Shown one piece after another: positions 1 to 8,845 of a stretch of DNA of 64,000 bases. Positions within the stretch are counted from its first letter, which is position 1. The number at the start of each line of letters is the position of its first letter. Position numbers and translations under genes: made by a program. A model generated the notes under the pieces. It was not told the DNA's origin. It saw nothing but the letters and a program-made list of their open reading frames with translations, and did not search any database. This DNA comes from JBGTFE01 sp049799955 (GTDB lineage: Bacteria > Acidobacteriota > Blastocatellia > Pyrinomonadales > Pyrinomonadaceae), in NCBI GenBank assembly GCA_049799955.1, contig JBARIW010000104.1, positions 79,519 through 143,518 of the forward strand, read 5' to 3'.

Positions 1-2
1 TC

Positions 3-665
3 GCTTTCGGAATGTTTGCGACAATCGCGCCCTGGACATACACGAATTATCGCGCGACGGGTGAATTTATTCCGGTCGTCAATGGTTTCGCTTACAATCT
101 CTGGCTCGGTAATCATCCCGACACGCTTCGTCTCTACGAAGGAACTTATGCCGATAAAGCCGATAATAAAGCGTTTGCCGATTATTGGGCGGGCGAATTG
201 CCCGATTCGAAGATGAAGGAATTGGAAAAATCCGATAATCTCAGCTCGCTTCCGCTCAACGAGCAGGAAAAAATCTGGCGCAGGGAAGCGTTTAAGGAAA
301 TTAACGAAAATCCGGGCATTACCGCGCGGCTTTTTCTGGGGAAAATCAAATCATACTGGACGCCGTTTTTAAATAAATTCACTTATCCTTTTCCCCTTGT
401 CCTTCTGGTCGCCGCGCTGGTCATCGGTTTGTATATTTTCAGTCCTTACGGCGCGTATTTTCTCTGGAAGGACGAAGCGGGAAGAAGGTTGACGATTCTG
501 CTCGTGATACAATTCATTCTGGCGACGCTTCTGCATTCGATGATTATCGCCAACGTGCGTTACCGCACGCCTTATGTTGACCCGTATCTGGCAATATTTA
601 CCGCCGTTGCGCTGTGGCAAATTGCTGCGAGATTTTTTCCGAAAAACAATTTCCTGCAAAATTAG
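3..665 (+). CDS. Glycosyltransferase family 39-like membrane protein, C-terminal part
   Basis: This is the C-terminal ~220 residues of an integral membrane protein; the frame is open to the left window edge, so the gene starts outside. The segment TNYRATGEFIPVVNG near its start resembles the periplasmic loop of GT39/PMT-type glycosyltransferases, which move sugars from polyprenyl phosphate carriers outside the inner membrane. At least two hydrophobic helices follow, around residues 125-145 and 160-180 of the visible part, then a short basic tail. The MBL hydrolase gene begins 3 bp after the stop, and glycosyltransferase and YdcF genes follow, which fits a surface glycan group. The family call rests on the C-terminus only, so an O-antigen ligase-like protein is possible. 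Confidence 0.6.
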   Translation, partial: AFGMFATIAPWTYTNYRATGEFIPVVNGFAYNLWLGNHPDTLRLYEGTYADKADNKAFADYWAGELPDSKMKELEKSDNLSSLPLNEQEKIWRREAFKEINENPGITARLFLGKIKSYWTPFLNKFTYPFPLVLLVAALVIGLYIFSPYGAYFLWKDEAGRRLTILLVIQFILATLLHSMIIANVRYRTPYVDPYLAIFTAVALWQIAARFFPKNNFLQN

Positions 666-668
666 AAT

Positions 669-2180
669 ATGAAAGTCGAATACATCTGCCACGCCTGTTT
701 ATATATCGAGACGGAAGACGCGCGAATCGTTACCGACCCGTGGTTTGCCGAGCCTGCTTACTGCGAAAAATGGTTCGTTTTCCCGAAGCCTGTGCGGACG
801 GACTTTGTAAAAGACACGAACGTAATTTTGATTTCTCACGGGCACGAAGACCATTTGAACGAAGCGACGCTGAAGTTTTTCCCGAAAAATGCGAAGGTTT
901 TTTATCCTTACAGCTTTTTCGGCGGCGCGAAAGAATATATCGAAAGCATCGGTTTTTCGGATGTTAAAGAAGCCGTTACATTCAAAAAATATAAAATCTC
1001 CGAAAAAACTTCCGTAACCTTTATCATCAACTCGCACGACAGCCTGATGGTTATCGAAAGCGGCGGAAAAGTTCTCGTCAACGCCAACGACGCGCTGCAT
1101 TCTTCGCCCGAAAAAGTGATTGATTTTTATATTGAACTGATAAAGGAAAAATGGCGGAAAATCGATTATTTGTTCTGCGGTTTCGGCGGCGCGAGCTATT
1201 TTCCGAACACGATGCATCTTGCGGGAAAAGACGATTACGAAATAAGCCTCGTTCGCGAACAGCTTTTCGCGCATAATTTCTGCCGCGTCGTTAAAGGTCT
1301 GCGACCGACGATTGCCGTTCCGTTTGCAGCTGATTTTTGTCTTTTGGACGATAATCAGCGCTGGATAAACGAAGCCAGATTTCCGCGCGCAAAAATGGCT
1401 GAATATTATCGAAAACATTTTGCCGAAAGCGGTTACGAGCCGCAAGTTATCGATATGTATTCGGGCGACGTTCTGGAAAACGGCAAATTAAAACCTGACT
1501 CGCCTTATCGAAAACAGATGCAAAACGGCGGGCTTGAGTTTTTGATTGATGAGCAGTATAAACACGAAATAATCGAAAAGCGCGAGGAAAATTTCATCTC
1601 CGAAGCGGAAGCGGAAAAATTGGTTGAAGAAATCCGGCAAAACGTCGAGAAAAGAATGACGCTTTTTCCTGCCGAAAAATTGAACAGGTTAAAATTTTCT
1701 CTTTGTCTGACCGATGTTGCGGAAAATAATTTTTATAATATTTCTTTTGCGGGCGGAAAAGCCAGTATTCAAAGAGCGGAAAAAGCTGGCGGCGAAAGCC
1801 TTTTGACGATGAAAATGCCGGTCGCGGTTTTGCGTTATTCAATCGGCAGCGATTGGGGCGCGGACGTTGTCAGCATCGGTTACGGCGCGGAGATTTTTAT
1901 TTCCGGTGAAAAAGCTGCGGAAGTCGATTTGGAAAATATCTGTATGAATCTGCTGGCGTGTTACCCGACTTCAGCCGATTTGAAGAAAACGCCTTTTCGC
2001 ACTTTGCAGTTTTTGCTTCTGAATCCGCCGCGATTTACGACTTCAATCAGAAAGCTCAAAAAATTTAATCTCGAAAGCGAAAATTACGATAGAAAAACAT
2101 GGCTTCTCAAAGATGCGGGCGAGATTAGAAAAAGATACGATTTACCGGAACTCGGCAAAGAATTTCTGCCGCAAAAATAA
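669..2180 (+). CDS. MBL-fold metallo-hydrolase (UlaG/CMAH-like)
   Basis: A 503-residue metallo-beta-lactamase fold protein. The metal-binding HGHEDH motif lies at residues 57-62 (H57, H59, D61, H62), after an N-terminal strand region with a conserved TDPWF segment typical of UlaG-like and CMP-Neu5Ac hydroxylase-like members. The second half (residues ~290-503) is an extra domain I cannot assign. No signal peptide is visible, so it is probably cytoplasmic. It starts 3 bp after the GT39-like gene and ends 1 bp before the next glycosyltransferase, so the three are almost certainly co-transcribed. The context suggests modification or turnover of a sugar or lipid intermediate of a surface glycan; the substrate is unknown. 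Confidence 0.7.
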   Translation: MKVEYICHACLYIETEDARIVTDPWFAEPAYCEKWFVFPKPVRTDFVKDTNVILISHGHEDHLNEATLKFFPKNAKVFYPYSFFGGAKEYIESIGFSDVKEAVTFKKYKISEKTSVTFIINSHDSLMVIESGGKVLVNANDALHSSPEKVIDFYIELIKEKWRKIDYLFCGFGGASYFPNTMHLAGKDDYEISLVREQLFAHNFCRVVKGLRPTIAVPFAADFCLLDDNQRWINEARFPRAKMAEYYRKHFAESGYEPQVIDMYSGDVLENGKLKPDSPYRKQMQNGGLEFLIDEQYKHEIIEKREENFISEAEAEKLVEEIRQNVEKRMTLFPAEKLNRLKFSLCLTDVAENNFYNISFAGGKASIQRAEKAGGESLLTMKMPVAVLRYSIGSDWGADVVSIGYGAEIFISGEKAAEVDLENICMNLLACYPTSADLKKTPFRTLQFLLLNPPRFTTSIRKLKKFNLESENYDRKTWLLKDAGEIRKRYDLPELGKEFLPQK

Positions 2181-2181
2181 T

Positions 2182-3375
2182 ATGCCTGTTGCCGAAATCG
2201 AAAAAAAAGAAACTGACACAGCAAAGCTTCTTCGCGGGCGCGATATTTTGTGTTTCAGCCACGACTGGACGGGCGACCCGTTATCGAAAACACACCTGAT
2301 GCGCGTCCTCTCGCGCGATAATCGGATTCTCTGGATAAACGCGATTGCCAACCGGATGCCGACGACTTCTTCGAAAGATATTTCGCGCATTTTTAAAAAG
2401 CTGAAAAGCTTTACAGAGCCGGTTCGTGAGGTCGAAAAGAATATTTTTGTCTTAAACCCGCTGGCAATTCCGGCTTACGGCAGCGCGGCGGTCAGAAAAT
2501 TTAACGAAAAGTTTTTGATTTCGCAGGTAAAAAAAGCGATGCGAAAGCTCAAATTTGAAAATCCGCTAAATATGGTTTTCAATCCCGCCGCCGGTCTGCT
2601 TGCCGGAAAGCTCGGCGAAAAAGAGTTGATTTATTACTGCGTCGATGAATATACGGCGTTTACGGGCGCGTCAAAAGGCTTGAAGGAAATCGAGGAAGAT
2701 TTGTTTCGCAAAAGCGATTTGGTCGTCGTTTCGGCAGAAAATCTGCTTGAATCGAAAAAGCATTTCAACGAAAATACGTTTCTCATCCGGCACGGCACGG
2801 ATTGGGCGCATTTTCGCAAAGCTTTAAACGATGAAACAAAAATTCCCGAAGAAATTGCCAATCTGCCGCGTCCGGTTATCGGTTTTCACGGGCTTCTGGC
2901 GGATTGGGTCGATTTTGAATTGATAAAAAAAATCGCCGCGCATTTCGATAAAGGTTCGGTCATTTTAATCGGGAAAATCGCGGTTGACGCCGAGCGGAAG
3001 GTGAAAATTCTGGACGGAATTCCGAACGTTCATTTCTTAGGTCGCAAGCCGTATGCGGAATTGCCCGCATATTGCAAAGGCTTTGATGTCGCGCTTAATC
3101 CGTTTGCGATAAACGAGTTGACGCTCGCGGCAAATCCCTTGAAAGTGCGTGAATATTTAGCGGCGGGCATTGAAACAGTCTCGACGGACATTCCCGAAGT
3201 ACGAATTTTGGAACACTGCCGCGTCGGCGCGACGCACGAAGATTTTATTTCTCAGATTGAAGAAGCATTAAAAAGCAAGCTCACGCGCGAAGAAATCAGC
3301 GATTCGATAAAAACCGAAAGCTGGGACGCGAAAGTGAACGAATTGCGTGAAGTCATCGGAAAAGTTAAAAAGTGA
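2182..3375 (+). CDS. Glycosyltransferase, GT4/group 1 family
   Basis: A 397-residue GT-B fold glycosyltransferase. The frame is open further upstream inside the MBL gene, but the ATG at 2182, right after that gene's stop, gives a natural start (MPVAEIEK). The C-terminal half has the group 1 pattern: a strand with VIGFHG around residue 255, then LGRKPYAELPAYCKGFDVA and a Pro-rich LNPFAINELTLAANPLK loop that would hold the nucleotide sugar. No transmembrane helix is seen; these enzymes work at the cytoplasmic face. It overlaps the next gene by 4 bp, which indicates translational coupling. The acceptor and sugar cannot be read from sequence. Confidence 0.8.
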   Translation: MPVAEIEKKETDTAKLLRGRDILCFSHDWTGDPLSKTHLMRVLSRDNRILWINAIANRMPTTSSKDISRIFKKLKSFTEPVREVEKNIFVLNPLAIPAYGSAAVRKFNEKFLISQVKKAMRKLKFENPLNMVFNPAAGLLAGKLGEKELIYYCVDEYTAFTGASKGLKEIEEDLFRKSDLVVVSAENLLESKKHFNENTFLIRHGTDWAHFRKALNDETKIPEEIANLPRPVIGFHGLLADWVDFELIKKIAAHFDKGSVILIGKIAVDAERKVKILDGIPNVHFLGRKPYAELPAYCKGFDVALNPFAINELTLAANPLKVREYLAAGIETVSTDIPEVRILEHCRVGATHEDFISQIEEALKSKLTREEISDSIKTESWDAKVNELREVIGKVKK

Positions 3376-4022
3376 AAAAAGCGAAAAGCGAAAAGATTTC
3401 GAGAAAGGGCTTTAAATTTCTGTGTGCCAGCCTTTTGCTTTTTATCGTCTGGATTTTTCTCGCGCCTTTTCTGGCTGAAAGATTGATTGTCGAAAAACCT
3501 TTGCAGCGCGCCGACGCGATTCTGGTTCTGGGCGGCTCGTCAACTTATCTTGAACGAACCAGCAAAGCCGCCGAAGTTTATAAAAAAGGCGTCGCGCCGA
3601 AGATTTTTCTGACCGATGACGGGAAAAAAGGCGGCTGGAACAAACAGGAGCAGAGAAATCCTTTCTTTGTCGAGCTGGCGCGGTCTGAATTGATAAAACA
3701 AGGTGTCGCGGAAGATGCGATTGAGATTTTGCCGGGCATCGTCGAAGGCACGCAGGACGAAGCGATTCTGCTGGAAAAAACGGCGAGAGAAAGAAATCTG
3801 AAATCCGTTTTGCTCGTTACGTCGTCGTATCACACGCGCCGCGCGCTTCGGACATTTGAAAAGGTTTTGCAAAATAATAACGATTCTGTTGAAATCGGAA
3901 TCGAATCTCCGCCGACCGGCTGGCAGACTTCAAATCCGTCTTACTGGTGGTTTTCCGCAAGGGGCTGGAATTTTGTAGCGGGCGAATATCTGAAAACAGT
4001 TTATTATTGGTTGTTTTATTAA
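3372..4022 (+). CDS. YdcF/SanA family (DUF218) envelope protein
   Basis: A 216-residue protein with one N-terminal membrane anchor (about residues 14-33) and a DUF218 domain marked by ADAILVLGG and the later SSYHTRRALRTF segment. E. coli relatives (SanA, ElyC, YdcF) affect envelope integrity and polysaccharide carrier metabolism. The start is a GTG whose last bases overlap the TGA of the upstream glycosyltransferase, so it is translationally coupled. It ends the glycan group; a word-repeat hairpin begins at its stop codon. The biochemical reaction of the family is not settled. Confidence 0.8.
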   Translation: MKKAKSEKISRKGFKFLCASLLLFIVWIFLAPFLAERLIVEKPLQRADAILVLGGSSTYLERTSKAAEVYKKGVAPKIFLTDDGKKGGWNKQEQRNPFFVELARSELIKQGVAEDAIEILPGIVEGTQDEAILLEKTARERNLKSVLLVTSSYHTRRALRTFEKVLQNNNDSVEIGIESPPTGWQTSNPSYWWFSARGWNFVAGEYLKTVYYWLFY

Positions 4023-4124
4023 ATTTAAGATTTAAGATTTAAGATTCAAAATTAAAAGCCGCAATCTTAAATCTTAAATCTTGAATTTTGACTCTTGAAT
4101 TTTGACTCTTGAAACTTAAATTAA
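4021..4124. repeat. Word-repeat hairpin, word ATTTAAG
   Basis: The left arm (4021-4053) is three copies of ATTTAAG plus a variant; the right arm (4063-4124) is the complementary word repeated and then drifts into ACTCTTGAATTTTG copies. It begins at the YdcF stop and ends 6 bp before the methyltransferase start, between two genes on the same strand. It could end or weaken transcription, but there is no clean U-tract. Confidence 0.75.
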
Positions 4125-4129
4125 AAATT

Positions 4130-4921
4130 ATGGTTGCAGACGTTCAGGAAATAAAAAAGTGGGAAAGCGTCGAGGTCGAGCGCAGCGCGAGCGAGGCTAA
4201 AAAGAAGGAAACGGACGATTTACGCATCAGGCAGGATATAGTCGAGCGTTACGCAAATCCGCCCGCCGATACGTTTTACCCACTCGAATACGCTTATTAT
4301 CTTTTGGGCGACGCGCGCGGGAAAACGGTTTTGGATTACGGCTGCGGTTCGGGCGATAACACGGTTTTGGTCGCCGAACACGGCGCGCGCGTCATCGGCG
4401 TCGATATTTCGCCCGAACTGATTGAGCTGGCGGAAAAAAGGCTCGAAGCGCATAATTTGCGCGACGCGGCGGAGTTTCGCGTCGGCTCGGCGCACGAGCT
4501 TCCGCTCGAAGACGAATCAATCGATGTCGTGTTCGGAATGGCGATTCTGCATCATCTGGATTTGAAGCTGGCTTCGAAAGAAGTGTTTCGAGTTCTCAAA
4601 AAAGGCGGTCGCGCGATTTTTCTCGAACCCGTCAGAAACTCGAAATTCGTCAAGTTCGTCCGCAATCTGATTCCATACGAGCAGCCCGACCTTTCGCCGT
4701 TCGAAAGACCTTTGACCGATGCCGAATTAAAAGATTTCGCCGCCGAATTTTCCGGGTATAAAAGCCGCGCTTTCTCGCTCCCGTTTGTAAATCTGGTCGA
4801 AGTTTTGCGCCTGCCTGAAGGCTTCATGCACAAGTCAATTAAAATCGACGGAAAGATTTTGAAAAACGCGAAGTTTATGGATTATTACGCGAGCGTCCGC
4901 GTGATTGAAATGACGAAATAA
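4130..4921 (+). CDS. Class I SAM-dependent methyltransferase
   Basis: A 263-residue methyltransferase. The SAM-binding motif I reads LDYGCGSGDNTVLVAEHGA, followed by acidic motif II VIGVDIS and the post-I region FGMAILHHLD seen in UbiE/Methyltransf_11 enzymes. An upstream TTG at 4109 would add seven residues encoded inside the repeat; the ATG at 4130 is the better start. It is probably soluble. It lies downstream of the glycan genes, so it may methylate a sugar, quinone or lipid, but the substrate cannot be inferred. It converges on the kinase gene. Confidence 0.85.
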   Translation: MVADVQEIKKWESVEVERSASEAKKKETDDLRIRQDIVERYANPPADTFYPLEYAYYLLGDARGKTVLDYGCGSGDNTVLVAEHGARVIGVDISPELIELAEKRLEAHNLRDAAEFRVGSAHELPLEDESIDVVFGMAILHHLDLKLASKEVFRVLKKGGRAIFLEPVRNSKFVKFVRNLIPYEQPDLSPFERPLTDAELKDFAAEFSGYKSRAFSLPFVNLVEVLRLPEGFMHKSIKIDGKILKNAKFMDYYASVRVIEMTK

Positions 4922-4923
4922 GA

Positions 4924-5023
4924 AATTAGCCACGAACAAACACGAAAGTACACGAAATAAGAAGAAAATTTATAATTCAGTTTTTCTTTTTTCGTGTCTT
5001 TTTGTGTTTGTTCGTGGCTAATT
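4924..5023. repeat. Word-repeat hairpin, word CACGAACAAACACGAAA
   Basis: The outer 20 bp are a perfect inverted repeat (4924-4943 with 5004-5023). The arms continue imperfectly as ACACGAA copies. It fills the convergent gap between the methyltransferase and the kinase, so a two-way terminator role is plausible. The same word returns at 47140-47237. Confidence 0.85.
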
Positions 5024-5031
5024 CTCTTGAT

Positions 5032-7470
5032 TTAATGCGTGATTTCGCCTTCGATTTTTTCGAGCAGTTCGCCGAAGCGCGCGTCCGTGCGAATCGAATC
5101 TAAACATTTATTGTTTTCATACCACGGCTTATTTTCGTTGCCGAGCTTGACGGCGCGTTCGAGCCATTTGAAAGCCAAATCCTTTTCGCCGAGTGCCGCG
5201 TAAGCCGCGCCGACCCAGTAAGCCATATCGTGGTCAGCCTTTGAAAGCGCGAGCGCGTCTTCCGTCAATTCTGTCCGCGCTTCTTCGTCTCGTCCGGCGC
5301 AGGCGAGATAGCTTGCCAGAAGCGGGCGAATGCCGTCCATTTGCGGGTTATCTTCGAGAACTTCGCGGAGCATTTCGATTCCTTTCGCCGCATCGCCCTG
5401 ATAAAAAACCGCCTGCGAATGGAAAATCTTGAGCATCGGATGATTCGGCTCGGCTTTTACGCCCTTTTCGATTTCCGCGAACGCTTTTTCGTAATCGCCC
5501 TGATAAGTAAAAATACGCGAACGATTGTAAGCGGAAACGACGCGCGCCGCCGGGTCGAGCCTTGATAATTTCTCAAAGCTTTTCAAAGATTGTTCATAAT
5601 CGCCGTCGAGACGGCTCATCACGCCTTTGACGAAATAAAGCGGCGCTTCATTAGGAAACTGTTCCTGAAGCAGACCGATTTCGGCGCGAGCCTTTCGCTT
5701 TTCGCCGCGCGAGAGATAAATCATAATCATCAAAACGCGCGCTTCCGTTACGTCCGGGTCGTAGAAAAATGCCTTTGAAAACGCGGCTTCGGCGTATGTG
5801 TAATCTTCCGCTTCGCCGATTCCTTTGAAAACGCGATTGGCATAACACGCGCCCAGACCGCTGTGCGCGAGCGCGAATTGCGGGTCAAGCTCGATGGCGT
5901 GTTTGAAGTTCTGAATTGCGGCTTCGCAGTCTTTCGGCGCGAGCGTTCGGAAAATAAAGCGACCGAAATTGTCGCGCCCGCGCAGAAATTCTTCCCAAGC
6001 TTCGACGCTTTCCGTCGGGCGGCGACCGAGTTTTTCCTGTTCATGGTCGGAAAGCTCAAGCTTCAAACCGTCGAGAATGCGTTGGGCAATCATATCCTGA
6101 AGCGCGAGAATATCGGCGCTTTCCGCGTCAATCCGGTCGCTCCAGATAATATCACCCGACAAAACATTCAAAAGCTGCGCCGTAACGCGCATTTTATCGC
6201 CCGAACGCATAAAACCGGCTGACAAAACCGCGTGAACCCTGAGTTCCTGCCCGGCTTCGCGCGAATCAACGTCAAGCCCTTGATATTTGGCAATCACCGA
6301 AGACGGGCGCACAATCAGCGAGCGAAGCTGCGCAAGCTCCGTGATTACGGCGTCGGCAAGCGCGAATTCATAAAAATTATTCGCCGGGTCCTGACTCAGA
6401 TTCTTAAACGGCAGAATCGCCACGCTTTTCTTTTCCGTTCCGGTCGCGGTTATCGTATTTTCCGGCGAAAAAGAAACGGGATTCGAAACGGAAGGCGTTT
6501 TTTGCGACGAAGAGCTTTCGCCGGTTTTTCCGGTCAGCCAGTTCCACGCGCGTTTGACGGGACTTTCGTTGTCGAGATGTCGCGGCGTGTAAACGTCGCC
6601 TTGAAGAGATTGCGTGCCGGAGACTTCCTGTAGGACTTTTCGCAAATCGTCGCGCATATCGGCGATTTTTTGATAACGATTTTTCGGCTCTTTAGCCAGA
6701 GCTTTGTCGATAATTTGCTGAAGCTGCGGCGGAAGCGGTTCGGGACGCATATCGGAAAGCGGCGTCGGCGTTCCGTAAAGCACCTGATGGCGCACGTCGA
6801 TGACGGTTTTTCCCTGAAAAGCCCAGATTCCGGTGAGCATTTCGTAAAGCAGAACGCCGGTTGAAAAAATATCGGCGCGATGGTCGGTTTTTTCGCCTTT
6901 CGCCTGTTCCGGCGCGGCGTAGGTCGCCGTTCCGTAGGGAATTCCGAGTTCGGTTATTTCCGTCCGGTCGATGCCTTTCGAATGTTCGAAAGTTTCATCT
7001 TCCATCAATTTTGCCAATCCGAAATCGAGAATTTTCGCCTGTCCCGCTTTCGTAACCATTATATTTCCCGCCTTAATATCGCGGTGAATAATTCCGCGCG
7101 AATGTGTGTAGGCAAGCGCGTCGGTTACCTGAACGGCAATCGAAAGCGCGCTTCGAAGTTCGAGCGGGCGACCGGCGACGAGCTGGCGCACGTTTTTGCC
7201 CTCGACATACTGCATGACGATGTAATAAATTCCGTTTGTTTCGTGAAAATCGAAAATCGTGCAGATGTTCGGATGGTCGAGTTGCGAGCAAAGCTGCGCT
7301 TCACGCTCGAAGCGTTTGAAATTCGCGGTTTTGGCGGTCAGTTCGGCGGGCAGAACCTTGATGACAACCGTGCGGTCGAGCTTCGTGTCCTGCGCTTTAT
7401 ACACAGTTCCTTGTCCGCCTGCGCCGAGTTTTTCGAGAATTTTATATTGATTGATGGTTGTGCCAACCAT
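5032..7470 (-). CDS. Ser/Thr protein kinase with FlgO/TolB-like and TPR regions
   Basis: An 812-residue Hanks-type kinase. The kinase domain (about 1-275) has a glycine loop GAGGQGTVY, the lysine in VVIKVLP, the catalytic HRDIKAGN, DFGLAK and APEQ. A Ser/Thr-rich linker follows (~300-345). Residues ~345-460 begin KSVAILPFKNLSQDP, the start of the FlgO/TolB-like region common in acidobacterial kinases. The rest (~480-812) is TPR repeats that likely bind partners. No transmembrane helix is evident, unlike many PknB-type receptors. All catalytic residues are present, so it should be active. It is a single gene bounded by hairpins. Confidence 0.93.
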   Translation of the reverse strand: MVGTTINQYKILEKLGAGGQGTVYKAQDTKLDRTVVIKVLPAELTAKTANFKRFEREAQLCSQLDHPNICTIFDFHETNGIYYIVMQYVEGKNVRQLVAGRPLELRSALSIAVQVTDALAYTHSRGIIHRDIKAGNIMVTKAGQAKILDFGLAKLMEDETFEHSKGIDRTEITELGIPYGTATYAAPEQAKGEKTDHRADIFSTGVLLYEMLTGIWAFQGKTVIDVRHQVLYGTPTPLSDMRPEPLPPQLQQIIDKALAKEPKNRYQKIADMRDDLRKVLQEVSGTQSLQGDVYTPRHLDNESPVKRAWNWLTGKTGESSSSQKTPSVSNPVSFSPENTITATGTEKKSVAILPFKNLSQDPANNFYEFALADAVITELAQLRSLIVRPSSVIAKYQGLDVDSREAGQELRVHAVLSAGFMRSGDKMRVTAQLLNVLSGDIIWSDRIDAESADILALQDMIAQRILDGLKLELSDHEQEKLGRRPTESVEAWEEFLRGRDNFGRFIFRTLAPKDCEAAIQNFKHAIELDPQFALAHSGLGACYANRVFKGIGEAEDYTYAEAAFSKAFFYDPDVTEARVLMIMIYLSRGEKRKARAEIGLLQEQFPNEAPLYFVKGVMSRLDGDYEQSLKSFEKLSRLDPAARVVSAYNRSRIFTYQGDYEKAFAEIEKGVKAEPNHPMLKIFHSQAVFYQGDAAKGIEMLREVLEDNPQMDGIRPLLASYLACAGRDEEARTELTEDALALSKADHDMAYWVGAAYAALGEKDLAFKWLERAVKLGNENKPWYENNKCLDSIRTDARFGELLEKIEGEITH

Positions 7471-7562
7471 AGTTTAGTTGGATTTACTTCTCGCTTTTTT
7501 GGTCGGATTCCATCTCAAATTTGTGCGATAAATCATTAGCAAATCACAAATTGCCGAAAAAT

Positions 7563-7599
7563 AAAAATAATCCATTGCCGAGTTCAATGGATTATTTTT
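7563..7599 (-). terminator. Perfect 15-bp stem terminator
   Basis: A perfect inverted repeat with arms 7563-7577 and 7585-7599 and the 7-nt loop CCGAGTT. On the minus strand it is followed by a T-rich stretch. It sits ~90 bp downstream of the glutaredoxin stop and ~90 bp upstream of the kinase start, so it likely ends glutaredoxin transcription. Unlike the word-repeat elements it is compact, with no tandem word. The rest of the 217-bp gap shows nothing further. Confidence 0.7.
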
Positions 7600-7687
7600 A
7601 ATCATAAAAAAGTCATTGTCAATTATCAGAGAAAAGTTTTATTTTTTTTACAAATCGGCGAACTGCCGACTAACCCGGATTAATCGT

Positions 7688-7909
7688 TCAGCCGCGCAGC
7701 GGATTGCCCCATCCCGACTGAATATACTCGCCGTTTTCGACGATACACGGCACGACCAAATCGCCGCCGGAATATTCGAGCATCTCATTTTGCGCCTTTT
7801 TATCGTTCTGCGCGTCGTATTCGGTAAACGCGACATTGTTTTCCGTGTAATAATCGCGCGCCTTCTGGCAATAAGGACAGCCCGGTTTGGTGTAAACAAC
7901 TAAAGCCAT
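7688..7909 (-). CDS. Small glutaredoxin-like protein (Uxx-star type)
   Basis: A 73-residue thioredoxin-fold protein with a CPYC redox pair at residues 11-14 and the cis-Pro region VVPCIV. The short length and the SGW-G ending recall the Uxx-star glutaredoxin-like selenoprotein family, in which the first Cys may be Sec; here the codon encodes Cys, so this is a Cys form. It would reduce disulfides or glutathione-type adducts in the cytoplasm. It is divergent from the ferredoxin-like gene 39 bp away, so the two may share a control region. Confidence 0.8.
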   Translation of the reverse strand: MALVVYTKPGCPYCQKARDYYTENNVAFTEYDAQNDKKAQNEMLEYSGGDLVVPCIVENGEYIQSGWGNPLRG

Positions 7910-7947
7910 AATTTTACAAAACTCCTTTCAATAAGATAGTTTATCAA

Positions 7948-8268
7948 GTGAGCTTAGATTATAAAAGTTTACCCGATTTAATGATGGACAGCGACATTTT
8001 TGAGCCTTTTGAAAAACTCGTCGAGATTGAAATCTTAGGCGAAAAGCGCGAAGTTCCCGAAAATAATTCGCTGCTTCGCTGTTTTCAATATCTTTCGATG
8101 GAAACCGTTTCCTACGGCGATTTTTGCTGGAACGGCGACTGCGCCAACTGTCAGGTCTGGCTCGAAGGCGCGGCAAAGGAAAAACCCGTGCTTTCGTGTC
8201 GCACAAAAGTTCGGGAAGGAATGAAAATCGTGCGGATGAGCGGGGAAATCAAATTAGGTGAGAACTGA
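7948..8268 (+). CDS. 2Fe-2S ferredoxin-like protein
   Basis: A protein of up to 106 residues with a plant-type ferredoxin cysteine pattern: C60, C65, C68 (CWNGDCANC) and C84. It should bind one 2Fe-2S cluster and act as a small electron carrier. The start is uncertain: GTG at 7948, or ATG at 7981 or 7984, none with a clear ribosome site. The three versions differ only in the first 12 residues, ahead of the fold. The last codons lie inside the next hairpin. A glutaredoxin and a rhodanese next door suggest a sulfur or redox theme, though all three are separate transcripts. Confidence 0.75.
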   Translation: MSLDYKSLPDLMMDSDIFEPFEKLVEIEILGEKREVPENNSLLRCFQYLSMETVSYGDFCWNGDCANCQVWLEGAAKEKPVLSCRTKVREGMKIVRMSGEIKLGEN

Positions 8269-8336
8269 GAAGTGAGAAATGAGAGGTGAAAATCGAAAAC
8301 AGCTCTCATCTCTCATTTCTCACTTCTCACTTGTTT
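8258..8336. repeat. Word-repeat hairpin, word GAGAAATGAGAGGTGA
   Basis: Left arm 8258-8292 (GAGAAnTGAGAAGTGAGAAA-type words), right arm 8303-8336 (CTCATTTCTCACTTCTCAC). It occupies the whole convergent gap between the ferredoxin-like and rhodanese genes and covers the last codons of the former. The same word occurs at 26136-26194 and 32739-32800. Confidence 0.85.
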
Positions 8337-8657
8337 TCAGTATTTCGGAACTTTCGGGTCTACTTCATCCGACCAAGCGGTGATGCCGCCGCGCATATTC
8401 GTTAAATTTCCCTTAAAACCCGCTCGCTGTAAAGCTTCGATGGCTTTCGCGCTTCTGCCGCCGGCTTTGCAGTGAATGACGGTTTCGCGGTTTTCATCGA
8501 TTTCGTCCATACGCTGGACAATCTGTCCGAGCGGGATGAGCTTTGCGCCTTCGATTTTAGCGAAAGCGTGTTCGTCAGGCTGGCGCACGTCGATTATTTG
8601 TATATCTTCGCCGGCGTCCATTCGTTTTTTTACTTCGGCTGCGGTAATTTCCTGCAT
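8337..8657 (-). CDS. Single-domain rhodanese
   Basis: A 106-residue rhodanese fold with the active-site Cys63 in CKAGGRS and the conserved IIDVRQPDEH segment near residue 21. Single-domain rhodaneses carry sulfane sulfur as a persulfide, often for cofactor or tRNA thiolation. No signal peptide is present. It is a single gene converging on the ferredoxin-like gene. The sulfur donor and acceptor are unknown. Confidence 0.9.
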   Translation of the reverse strand: MQEITAAEVKKRMDAGEDIQIIDVRQPDEHAFAKIEGAKLIPLGQIVQRMDEIDENRETVIHCKAGGRSAKAIEALQRAGFKGNLTNMRGGITAWSDEVDPKVPKY

Positions 8658-8845
8658 TTTTCACCTCTCAAAATCTTGATTTTAATTTAATAGCTTTATC
8701 GTAAGTTTTCAGCGAATCAATAGTCAATGCGGGTGGCTGAAATAATATTTCGCCCGATAAAATCAGTGCGCTTTACAAAAATTTACATACCCGGTTTTCG
8801 AATGATTAATCTAATTGTTATAAAATCGAATTTTAGCAAATTTTT

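Noticed and set aside
6880..7539. Long plus-strand frame opposite the Ser/Thr kinase
   Set aside because: It is a shadow of the kinase reading frame, with no family pattern.
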